Origin: Conoideocrella luteorostrata
Taxonomy: Eukaryota; Ascomycota; Sordariomycetes; Hypocreales; Clavicipitaceae
Direction: 5' to 3'
Assembly: GCA_032433595.1 (NCBI GenBank)
Contig: JASWJB010000199.1
Location: forward strand, 18,137 to 82,136
DNA: 64,000 nucleotides
Shown here piece after piece: positions 22,428-32,575 of the stretch (position 1 is the first letter of the stretch; each line of letters begins with the position of its first letter). The position numbers and the translations under genes were made by a program. Under the pieces are notes generated by a model. It worked only from the letters and a program-made list of their open reading frames with translations. It was not told the DNA's origin and ran no database searches.

Positions 22428-23652
22428 TTACTCGTCGGCAAGAATGGTCTTGATTCTCTCCTGGACACGCTTCTCCTTCTCGGCCTTGGACAGCTTGGTC
22501 TGTCTGTACTTCTTGGAGATGGCCTTCCACTCTTCCTTGGTCTTCTTGGGAGCATCACTCTCGGCCTTCTTGAAGGGGTCAGCACGGATGGCCTGGTGAG
22601 CCTCGGTGTACAGGTCCTCAAGACCGTCAGCCTCGATATCGTCATCAATGTACTTCTGGAACTGGCTCTGGTAACGCTCCTCATCATCGTCGGCCAAAGT
22701 CTCCATGTACTCAGCGACGTGACCACCAAAGATGTACTTGGACAGAACCTCGGTGTCCAACTCCTTGGACTCGATGTCATAACCAGGGAAACGCTTCTCG
22801 GAGTGGGGCACCAAGATGCCACCGTCGGAAGCACCCTTCATGGCGCCGAAGACACGGGCACCGGTGGAGGTGCGGGCAAGACCAACATCAAGGAAGACCT
22901 TGAAGGGGCGGCGCTCGCCGTCGTCGGTCTCGGCGGCCTCGGTGAGTGTGAACTCACCATCGGGCTCCTCAACACCGACAAAGTCCTTGTCGAGGCCGAG
23001 CTTGCTGAGGGCACGACGGGCAATCAGCAGACCAGTGGCGTAGGCAGCGGACCAGTTGGTAAGACCGTGCTTGATGCCATAAGCCTTCAGCTCGTGGGCG
23101 TAGGCGGACACGAAGACCTTGTCGCCGGTGATCTCGGACGACACGATCTGCATGATAATGTCCTTGTTGGTGAAGCGGACGACCAGGCGGTACTTGGGGG
23201 CATTGTACTTGTTCTTGGCCTGGGTGATGAGGCGCTTACGGGCGTAGTAGTCGGTCTTGCCAGAGCGTCTGCGCTTGTACTTGGTTTGGTAGCGGCTGTT
23301 TGGGAAAAATAGGTATTAGCATTTCTTCTTTGTCCCTCCCGAGGATTTATAAAAAAGAACCGAGGCGGGGGCAGGGAAGGGGGGCTTCAACAAGGGCAAA
23401 ATGAATAATTACCTGTAGTAAGCGCTGTTCTTAACCAACTTGTGGAACGGCTATCCAATGAAATTCCCGAGTCAGCAATTTGCGCTTCAGATTTGCTCGT
23501 TTTTTTCCTCCATCCGAAGCATCTTGCGGTGACTCTACGAGCAATAGAACGGCATTTCTGCCATGTAGAAAAAATAGGTGTGTGGTCCAGGAATTGCAAA
23601 CCGGGTTACCAGTTTGCAATTCCTGTTCGATAGGCCATTTTCAACTTACCAT
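22428..23652 (-). CDS. rpl5: 60S ribosomal protein uL18 (RPL5)
   Basis: Three exons: 23652-23650 (the ATG alone), 23450-23413 and 23295-22428. They join to a 302-residue protein, the normal length for fungal RPL5. The N-terminus reads MPFHKLVKNSAYYSRYQTK and KRRRSGKTDYYARKRL, followed by NWSAAYATGLLIARR, LDVGLARTSTGARVFGAMKG and the Lys-rich C-terminus. This is unmistakable uL18. The protein binds 5S rRNA with uL5 and is built into the large subunit as the 5S RNP. Intron 1 (23451-23649, 199 nt) directly follows the start codon, with a GTAAGT donor. Codon choice is strongly C-ending, as in highly expressed genes. Confidence 0.97.
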
Positions 23653-24665
23653 CTTGACGGTATTTACCAACGACTGGGCTGGAAGATTTTGCCTTGAAGG
23701 AGAAGGAGAAGTAAAGCTGTGATGGGTACGACCGACTGTGATAGAGGATCGGAATCTGGTGGGGAATTTTTTTTCAAAGCCCTAATTGTAAAACCCCTCT
23801 GTGACTGGTTGCGGCTCGGTAAAAAGCCACTAAGCAGTCCACTTGTGGTTGGCAGCAGCAGCGTGTCGGAGGACGAGCTGGGTTGGTTACGAGACACGTG
23901 ATGGCTAAGCAGCTGCTCTGGATTTGCTGGGTTGGGGACGTAGTGACCGCAGGCAGGTTAATGCCGTCTCCACCGAAGTATTATCTATCGTTGAAGATGG
24001 GACCTGTCAATCTCGCTCCTCCCAGTTGAATGTATAGGCAAAAGTATATTGTTGGTTCAGCAATTCGAATTAGCATCTGGTAGGTAGACTGTCCAGCAGG
24101 ATTGCCTGTTTCGGACTATCAAAGCTTGCGCGAAGATCCTAGTAAATTCTGCGCCTTCACTCATACAATCCCTTGGGTGCGAATTGTCCTGCCGCCAACA
24201 TGCAGTCTGTGTTCGTCAATACACAGTTAAACCGGTAATTACGCGTGCCATGTAGAGACGAATGAGCTAATGAAATATGTGTTAGGCATTGAATTGGTCT
24301 GCGTAAATACGTACATAAGTTTTAGAGCCTGCATTTATCTCGCAAAGGTATCGTTTAACTGGTATCAAGAGTAGTTATCTCACTACGGAGTACGGAGTAG
24401 TTATCGAGACGCCACTGTGAGCGGACAGCCAAGTACGAAGGTACAACCCATTTGGCCAACCAACCACAGAGCGTCCATAAAGTCGTGCATCGCGTGTTTG
24501 GCTGTCCGTCCGCCGGCAGACCCACCCAAGCCGAGGTGCCGCGGATAACTACGGAGTACTCCATACTCACTCTTGAATTCGCTACCCCAGATCTTATGGA
24601 TAGCATCGCCCAAAATAAACAGCCATCGTCTCTCGCATTGATTCTCGTTCTGTCCTAAAACCTAA
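23653..24665. other. divergent promoter region, RPL5 / HAD gene
   Basis: About 1 kb between divergently transcribed genes. It contains CCCTAATTG near 23781-23789 (a telobox-like word on the RPL5 promoter side; its role is only a guess) and TACGGAGTA copies at 24383-24400 and near 24549. No gene is visible. Confidence 0.45.
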
Positions 24666-25661
24666 ATGTCTCTACTAGGCCCAGAGGATCCCCCCATAGA
24701 CCAAATTCTGGAAGCCATTGACGAAATGGCAGCCTCACCACAACCCAAAGTACTACTCTTTGACATTGGCGGCGTCTGTGTAAGTCAACAAACGTCACTC
24801 ACCCTCACCCTTCTCACTTACACCTCCCATTCCACAAACTCACAAGAACCGCAGGTCATATCCCCCTTCCAAGCCATCCTGGACTATGAACTCAGTCTCT
24901 CCATCCCTCCAGGCTGGATAAACTACTCCATATCCCGCTCTGCCCCCAGCGGCGCCTGGCACAAGCTCGAGCGCGGCGCCATCCCCCTGGACAAGCACTT
25001 CTTTGCCGCCTTCAACGCCGACCTGCACAAGCCTGAGAATTGGAAAACATTTTACGACCGCGAGGCAAGCAGGCACCCCGATCGTCTACCTAAACAAACC
25101 CCCCCTATCCCCAAAATGGACGGAGAATGGCTCTTCAACGAAATGATGAGCGCTTCCAACGCCCCCGATCCGTGGATGTTCCCTGCCCTCAAGAAACTGA
25201 AACAAAGTGGGAAATACATCATTGGCGCACTCAGCAATACTGTGATATTCCCAGAGAGTCATAAGCTACATAAAGCCGATTTCTTCAAAGACGCCTTGAG
25301 GAGTCAGTTCGACGTTTTTATCTCATCGGCGCACGTTGGTATCAGGAAACCCGATCCGAGGATGTACAAACTGGCGGTGGAGACGCTGGATACTTTTGCG
25401 AGGGGGAATGCCGGGACGAAGAGGGGCAGGAAGTACGGTTGGGAGGCTGGCGTGAAGAGCCAAGATATCCTGTTTCTGGATGATATTGGCGAGAATCTAA
25501 AGGCTGCAAAGAAGGAAGGATTCGAGACAGTGAAGGTGCCTCTGGGGAGGGCGTATGAGGCGGTGGAGAAGCTAGAAAAGGTGACTGGATTAGAGTTGGA
25601 TGGGGGCCATCCAAAAGTGGCTATTAAGCCGAGCATAAAGGGGTCTAAGGCTAAAATATGA
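24666..25661 (+). CDS. HAD-superfamily hydrolase (soluble epoxide hydrolase N-domain/ACAD10 type)
   Basis: Exons 24666-24779 and 24855-25661 give 306 residues. The catalytic motifs are present: motif I FDIGGV (nucleophile Asp33, with Gly where many HADs have the second Asp), motif II ALSNT (Ser165), motif III RKPDP (Lys203), and motif IV FLDDIGEN (Asp247, Asp248). The DxGGV form of motif I is typical of the phosphatase domain of epoxide hydrolases and of ACAD10/11 N-domains, so a small phosphatase acting on an organic phosphate is likely. The 75-nt intron (24780-24854) has GTAAGT and GCAG ends, is a multiple of three, and contains no in-frame stop. If it were retained the protein would be 331 residues. 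Confidence 0.88.
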   Translation: MSLLGPEDPPIDQILEAIDEMAASPQPKVLLFDIGGVCVSQQTSLTLTLLTYTSHSTNSQEPQVISPFQAILDYELSLSIPPGWINYSISRSAPSGAWHKLERGAIPLDKHFFAAFNADLHKPENWKTFYDREASRHPDRLPKQTPPIPKMDGEWLFNEMMSASNAPDPWMFPALKKLKQSGKYIIGALSNTVIFPESHKLHKADFFKDALRSQFDVFISSAHVGIRKPDPRMYKLAVETLDTFARGNAGTKRGRKYGWEAGVKSQDILFLDDIGENLKAAKKEGFETVKVPLGRAYEAVEKLEKVTGLELDGGHPKVAIKPSIKGSKAKI

Positions 25662-25935
25662 ATTATCATATACTCTGTAGAATAGAAGCAAATTGATGCA
25701 AAGCCAGTGCGAGTAACTGAGAGATATTGATGTTATTTCCGCACGCATAGATTTTCCTTTCCCCAGTGAATGCTCAATAATAATGTGCCAGAGTGATGCT
25801 CCTATAGACCAAATGGAGCGGTGTGCGCCTTCCATGTCCAAGATGCCATATTGTACAAATTCCATAGCTCAAGTGAAACAAACATGCCACGAGATCTCAC
25901 ATGACTGTTGACGATATATAATGATAGCCGAGTAG

Positions 25936-28303
25936 TTACATCTCAACATCATCAAAGTTCCAAGCCGAATTCGATAACAGTCCTGTAAACCAAACCGGCC
26001 CGTTTGTCCCCATCCCAAACGCTCTCGCGCCACGATTCTCCAACTCCTCCACAGGCCACTCCTGGGGCTTTTGATTCGGCATCTCATCCTTGTTCACCCT
26101 CTTCTCGAACCATATTCTAATCCAGCGCATCTTTTTTGAAATATCAGATACTCTTCCCTCCGTTGTCAGTTCCGCATCCGTTGTTTCAACACCCATTTCC
26201 GTTACAAATCTCCTGACTGAGCGGATTCTATCCGCCTCGGAGGCTTCGAGTCGATGAACAAGACGGTCCACCACGGAAAAAAAGTTCATCGTCATGCGGG
26301 CAAAGTGGACGTCCCAGTCTTTAGTCTCCAGAAGCAAGAGGCGGGTGGTGATGACGAGGACAAAGGTGATCTGTTCGGTGAATGTGATGGATTGGTAGTG
26401 ATATTGCGTGGCCGGGAGGGTGAAAAGGATATCAAAGTAGGCCTTCGCAGCAAAGAGGCAGTTACGAAGGCATTGTGAGCGGTAAGTCGAGGGAGCACCG
26501 CCTTCTTCCGGGATTTCATGAAGGAACGTGGCGGGTTCATAAAGGCGAACGAGGAGATAGTTGTAGTGTAGGGTGAAAAAGCGTTCCCAGTCATCAAACT
26601 CCTCTGACGGGACCTGGTGAGCGTAGAGGGCTCTATCTTGGAGCTGTTGGCGGTCGAGATATTCCATCAGGGAGTCGAGTTCCTCGCGGAACCCTCTGGA
26701 TTGATCATCGAGCAAGAAGAGATATGGTTTGCCTCGTTCCCTGTCATTGGCTGCACCGAAGGCTTCCGAGATCTTCTCTCCCATTTGAACGAGTCGTACA
26801 TTATGTTCGAGAAAGATATCTGACGGATGCTCTCGAGCTCGCTTGAGAGATTCGCAACATAGATCAACGTATTGACTTCTTAGCGGATTCTGTCTTCCAA
26901 AAAGAGTCGAGTTGCTGTACAATTGAGATTAACATTGACATCCATCATTTGGCGTGCTAAAAGTAGTCCACTTACACTGATAACAGGCAATAGCAACCCA
27001 AAAACGTTCTCTGCTCCTCAACAGAATGCATCTTTGCTGTGAACATATCCTTTTTCGTCTGCCGCACATCCTCCGGCGCATCATCCATGCCGATTTGTTG
27101 AAGAAGAGTTTTGGGGATTTTGGTGATGCCCAGGTTGTGCGCATATCCCAACGCCAGATAGGTTAAATTGGTAATTTGCTCGTCAAACAGTGTCCGCAAA
27201 TCCGCCCTGTTTCACACCGACAAGTCAGTGTTACTGCGCTTGGCGCCAAGAATGTTCCGTATTGAAGATGAACGGACTTACCAAGAGATACAAACCAGTA
27301 AACCCTGCAGCAAATCTAGCTGCCGCTCTTCCTCCACAAGCATATGCTGTCCCAAGTACGCCAACACATTTCTCCTCATCTTGACTATTCTAGGAATTGG
27401 AAGTGGCGCCGCTGCGAGCATGACAACGCGAAACAAGAAGGGCTTCTCGGCGTAGAATTGCTGGGCCGACAGCCCGTCATCAAACACCAGGAAAGGAAAG
27501 CTTCGAATAAACTTCTCGCGAAAGAGGGATAGAATCCGGTCCGACTGGGTCCAAGTCAATCCATATATGGGACCTGGTTGAGTTGGGGCGGCAGCGATTC
27601 GTTGAGTGGGTGGTGGTAGTGGGCGTTGTCTCTCACAAATGGGCCGGATGACTCTGTCTTGGTCGGCGTTTGCATTTGCAGGCGATTCCGGAGTAAGCAT
27701 AGTTGGAGAGGGATTCGAGAGCGCAAGTGAGACTTCCTGTCTATGCTGCGGCGAGGCTTGATTTGTGCCTTCGAGAGCTGCAGTAAGGGTCTCGATTTGC
27801 TTCTCCAAATTGGAAACACGGCTAAAAGAAGTTTGGTGTAAGTAGATTGGCACGCAACCTTTTGGCACGTCATGTCATATCTTGAAATAAATATCTATCG
27901 CTCACCTATTCAGCGGTCGAATTTGCCTTGGTTTCCTCAAGCTCTTGGATGATTTAGCCACACATTGAATGCCCATCTTCTCACATCTGTCGTTTAGCAC
28001 AGAGTCAGTACTAGACCAGGCTCAATCGAAAAGCAATTTAGCCCTCTCTCACCTATCGCAAACATGGCGCTGAACATTGCAGTCCTTAAAATGACATCGC
28101 GCCTTTGCGCTGGAGCACGGGACACAGGCTCTTTGTCGTCGAGGTGGGCTTTGCGCCCTGGGACGCGTGCTGGACTGGGCAGACATTGAAGATTCAGTAG
28201 CGTCACCAGTTCCGAGCTGGATCGAAAATTGTGACTTCAGCAGACGGTCTGCTTGTATATTCCTCGGTATATTACATTTAGGGATGTCGGTGGATTCCAA
28301 CAT
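25936..28303 (-). CDS. Zn2Cys6 fungal transcription factor
   Basis: I model five exons: 28303-28053, 27986-27906, 27821-27282, 27206-26976 and 26914-25936, giving 693 residues. The binuclear zinc cluster (residues 60-92) has spacing C-x2-C-x6-C-x11-C-x2-C-x6-C and spans the exon 1/2 junction. A short coiled coil (VSNLEKQIETLTAALE) follows, as in dimeric DNA binders. The rest is an alpha-helical middle-homology-type region, with FREKFIRSFPFLVFDD, LTYLALGYAHNLGI and a C-terminal aromatic-rich part. Donors are GTGAGA, GTGAGC, GTAAGT and GTAAGT. An alternative start is the internal Met40. It converges with the HAD gene (gap of about 275 bases). Target genes cannot be inferred. Confidence 0.88.
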
Positions 28304-29095
28304 CACCGTCGGCCGCACGCTGAGAGGTATGAAACAAGGCACTTTGTGATGAGAAGGGCATCATTTGAATTACCGCACAGGGTGACGACGTTAATCAGCC
28401 TAGGTCGGGGGAATTGTCCCCGGACACCCTCGCGGGTTAATGTGGAGTGAAGGAGGAGAACGGCGGGATACTACGATACTTGAAATTGGTACGAGTTAGC
28501 TAGTCATCAAGATGTATTTTATAGCATATTGTTAAGCCCCTCCATTCCACCACCATCAAACCACCCCCCCCCCCCCCCCTTGCGACCTTGGCAATGCGTC
28601 CAAGAGTCAACGTGAGAGTGAAGCCCTGGAGTAAGTATATTGCTCGATAATGCAGCAACAAGTCCCTTTGAATTATCCGCCTACCCATGTCGGTATCCAG
28701 CCTTCATCACTCTTCGCCTTCGCATCGACGCTGTCTTCAGCCCGGTCCTCTTTCATTCCCAACACGCGATCGACTATGTACCCAATGCCTGGTGTTTTGG
28801 CTCAATCAAGGCCGAACCGCACACACGCACTACTACATGCACTGCTTGTAGCTAAGCTCATTTAGCGCTGTCCCAGAGGCAATCGCCATGGCTAACAAGA
28901 AATTTGTCTACAAAGTATTAATATTCATACTTACTAACTAGATAATGTTCAATTCATGTTATCCAAAGAACCGTTAATCCAGATGATCCCATGCAACTAT
29001 TATTTCGTTCATACCCCCCATAAACACGTATCGCTAACCCAATAAGTAATCCCTGTCATGCGCCGCTTCCCCGGCAATAGAAATAGGCCAGCCCA
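28304..29095. other. intergenic
   Basis: Upstream side of the Zn2Cys6 gene and 3' side of the MIZ gene. A run of about 18 C residues lies near 28562-28579. No gene is visible. Confidence 0.5.
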
Positions 29096-32000
29096 TTAAT
29101 CATCCTCAATCTCGATGATAGTTGGCCCTCTTCTTGTCTCTCTACCTTGTATAGACGTGTCCATGTCTTCAGGTTTATTATCGTCGTCGTCGTCGTCATC
29201 GTCTGGCTCCTCATTGGCTGTCCAACTCCCGTCTAAAGTGGCCTTTATACTCCTCGTTTGGCCCCTATGAGACTCAAACAAGGTCTTTAGAACTTCTAAG
29301 AAAAATTCATCAATACGGATGTTCGGTGGCCGTGCGTCTTCATTGCAAATAGGGCACTTCCAGCCATCGACCAAGGATGGTTCTGTTGGACTTTGGGATG
29401 GTTTGCCGCGACGTGTCTGCAGCCAAGTTTCCAAGTCGAAGCACTCGATATGCTTGCAAGAGAGCCCTCGAACGGGCGTTTGAAACAGACTGGCACTAAA
29501 TGGATCGCACAGTGATAAACATAACGAATCATCCTCCACAATAATATCATCAGAAGATGCTGGTTGCAAGCGCTTTTGTATTTCTTGGCGAGTTTGATGT
29601 GAACTGATCTTCTGAGAATTGTGCACCATGCTCAACGTTGAAGCATGATCAGCTGTGACAATAACCTCTACAGCCAAGTGATAAACTGACTGCTTTCTGG
29701 CTACTTTAGGATATCGAGGCAAACTGATTTTTATCGTGTTTACTCCTATTTGTAAGAGTTCTGTAAGCTCGATAGGTAGATCATGGTGAAAGTGCTGTCG
29801 CCTCCGTGGAAATACTGGTACACCGTTGAAAATAATGTAAATCTCAGCAGGCCAGACGCTTGGATAAGTTGACCATTTTTTCGTATCATCTCTTTCGTCA
29901 TTCTGACTCAGTCTACTCAGTCTGAGGCGGTAACGAAGGTCGCCTTGCCGAACATGGTGTGTTCGAACACCCTCGTCTTTTATCAACTGCGACTTGCGGG
30001 ATAACTCCACCTCTGTTACCATGAACTCAAAGCTTTGGAGCCCCATTTGTGGAGAAAGCCGTGTTGGTTCGACCGCAAAACGATCAAAGAACTGGTAATA
30101 CCGCGTCCCTGCACCTTGAGGATTAAATCTACTGGGACTTCGTGACCGTACCAAATGGAGACCGAACTGGACAGACTTCCAATCGTAAGGCGTTTGAGGA
30201 TATTCCGTCTGTGCAAGTGGAGTGGTTGAGAACCCTTGCTGCGGCTCCATAGGTTGGTTTGTTGGTGTCATTCTTGCCGGTGTCATAGGAGTAACTGATG
30301 AGTTCCTGCCCTGTACTGGAGAGTTTGGCCACACCTGTGCCGCTCTTGTCTGTGTCATTGGAGTATTTGCCGAAGTTAAGAATGAACGTTGCCAGTCGGC
30401 ATACACATCAATTGTTGACATTGGCGATTGGGACATGCGTGGATGGTTCGGCCCAGATGAGTAAACAACGTTTGCGGTAGGTACGAGATATGGCATATTT
30501 GATGAGGGGTTCTGCGGTGGGATCTGTCCTGTTTGCTGACCATATCTTTCGGAACGGGAGAAAGTTGGAGTGACCGATGCTGCATTGCGGGAAATCCGCT
30601 GCCCTTGGTACTGAACATGTACAGGCCCTTGGGCATGCATTTGATCGACGGACGAGCTCGCGCTATTTTCCACACCGGAGACGCGTCGGTTTGTCAAATT
30701 TGAGGGATAGCGTTGGATAAGGGGCAGAACATGGGATGGAGACGATGCGGAAATTGACGGGTTTCTATTTCCTGTGGTAGGTACTGGATGAATTCCCTGG
30801 CTGTTAGTAGCAGAGGGGCTGGATCCAAGGACCATAGGTGGAGGATTTGCAGTTCCTGAAGGTACATCTTTATTAGCACCAATCAATGAAAGCTGCGCTG
30901 ACGAAGGAAATAAATACCGTGAGATTCCTTTTGACTGTTGACTAACGGATTTAAAATTGAAATGTACTTTGCCATGATGACGGATCGCTGCTGAAAAACG
31001 ACTGGCAAATTTGAGCCTGTTCTTGACATTTTCTCGTTTTGCCTATCCTCTTCATGAATAATGTTCAGTTGCCGGGATAAATGCTCATCGGCATGACCAA
31101 AAACCTTCCAGCTCGCGGAGAATAACAAGGCTTGGAGTACCGGTGATGGGCAGTCCAGGGTGTCAGTTAACTCATGAACTAAAATCGGATAGCGCCTGCT
31201 GAGAATGGAACATAGTATCGGAGGCCAGTTTTGCGAAAACGAATTCAGAAATTTACATATGTCCAGAATCATGTTGTCAGAAAAATGACATGGCCTTGCT
31301 GGATTTGTCAGATTCCACGGAAAAGTCATCAACCATGCCATATGCTGCTGGTTAATTTCATCATTAGGCATGAGAAGACTGTTTAAATGATCAAAAGCAG
31401 ATCCAAAGTTTTGATTACCCGATTGTACAGACACGGGCAACAAGGTCTTATCATGTGTCCACTGACAAAAGATTTTGTGAAGTGCGATGTAAAAGGCGTC
31501 ATTGCGCTCAGATGCGTCAATGAGTTTGCCATATCTCCAATTCTCAAGGGCGTTAATAGACAAGTTGGGACCATCAAACCTCGCCACATGATTAACGAGA
31601 ATCTGGCGCCATATCATCGGGTTCCCTAGTGAGATAAGCTGGGCAGAAAATCTTTGTTGGTGGGAAGGGGAGGGCTGGCCCGCTTCAACTCCACCGGCTG
31701 CGATTGAGATGCTATGAGCAACAGTAGTAGAGACACCCGCAGCCGGCTGGGGAGGCACCAGGTGCTCAGGCACAGTTCCGGGATGTTGTTGAGAGGTGTC
31801 TAGGGGTTGCGAACTATCTTGGCTTTCCCCCTGTTCTGTCATCGTGGGAGCATTGAGAATCGGACGGAAATAAGCTGATCCTCGGCGACCTTCCGGAAGC
31901 GCAACCCTGGGTAGGGCATCTGTCGCAGCTCCATCAATCTGTTGTGTCGAGGGATGTGTCGGCATTGTGCGTGGAGAATTTTCAGAACTCGAGGGAAGAT

Positions 32001-32575
32001 GAGCCTCTTGAAATGTGGCTGGAGCGGCACATGAGCTAGCAGGCTGGCTCGAGGTTGATGGAGGCTTTTGCAGATGCAATATAGCAGGCATTTCACTACT
32101 ATTCCTGTGACTTTGCAGTTAGCGCAACGTACTCGAGCTTCAGCAGGCCAAGAAGCTCTTGCGCATTTTAAAAGGAACAGCTTATTCTTTCCCCTTTCAA
32201 GAGATGTGAAAGACTCTTAGGAAAAGAATAAACAAGTAGTCCGAAGCCGACAGATGGCTGAGATTAAACGGCGCATAAATACCTTAATATTTCGCGAGAT
32301 TGTTGGGCGTCTGCATCCTTTTCCTGAGCAGATGCCCCCGGTAGAATTGTAGAATTCTGACTCAATGGAGCTGAAGTCCTTTTCGGGCGGCTGCTTTTGC
32401 GAGTTGGTTCACCCTGGTCATCAGGCGATCCCGTAGAAGTCATCCACGAATGTCTAGGTCTACCAATAAAGGCACGGCTTGTTTCATTTGCTATCAGTAT
32501 CTTACGTCTCTCGGCGGCCTCATCAGCACCGGTAGAGGCGGTTTCCTTCTCCTTTGACGTAGAAGTCCTCGGCAT
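29096..32575 (-). CDS. MIZ/SP-RING zinc-finger protein, likely SUMO E3 ligase-like
   Basis: Three exons (32575-32283, 32104-30918, 30855-29096) give 1079 residues. Intron 1 has a GTATTT donor and a CGCTAAC branch before CACAG. Intron 2 (62 nt) joins KESHG to TANPPP. The N-terminal half is Ser/Pro/Gln-rich. A PINIT-like region lies at about 720-870 (IFNGVPVFPRRRQHFHHDLP). The SP-RING/MIZ finger at about 940-1000 shows SCKHIECFDLETWL and WKCPICN, with the usual Cys/His ligands. An Asp run precedes a C-terminal PTIIEIEDD, a textbook SUMO-interaction motif. PIAS/Siz/ZMIZ relatives promote SUMO transfer in the nucleus. The long disordered N-terminus is closer to ZMIZ than to Siz. Confidence 0.88.

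Noticed and set aside
22596..23312. 238-codon open frame on the plus strand
   Set aside because: Antisense to RPL5. The Val/Leu/Gly-rich product is the mirror of its strong codon bias.
20704..28303. Secondary-metabolite cluster (oxygenase plus Zn2Cys6 regulator)
   Set aside because: RPL5 and a HAD phosphatase lie between them and there is no core synthase, so proximity is not evidence of a cluster.
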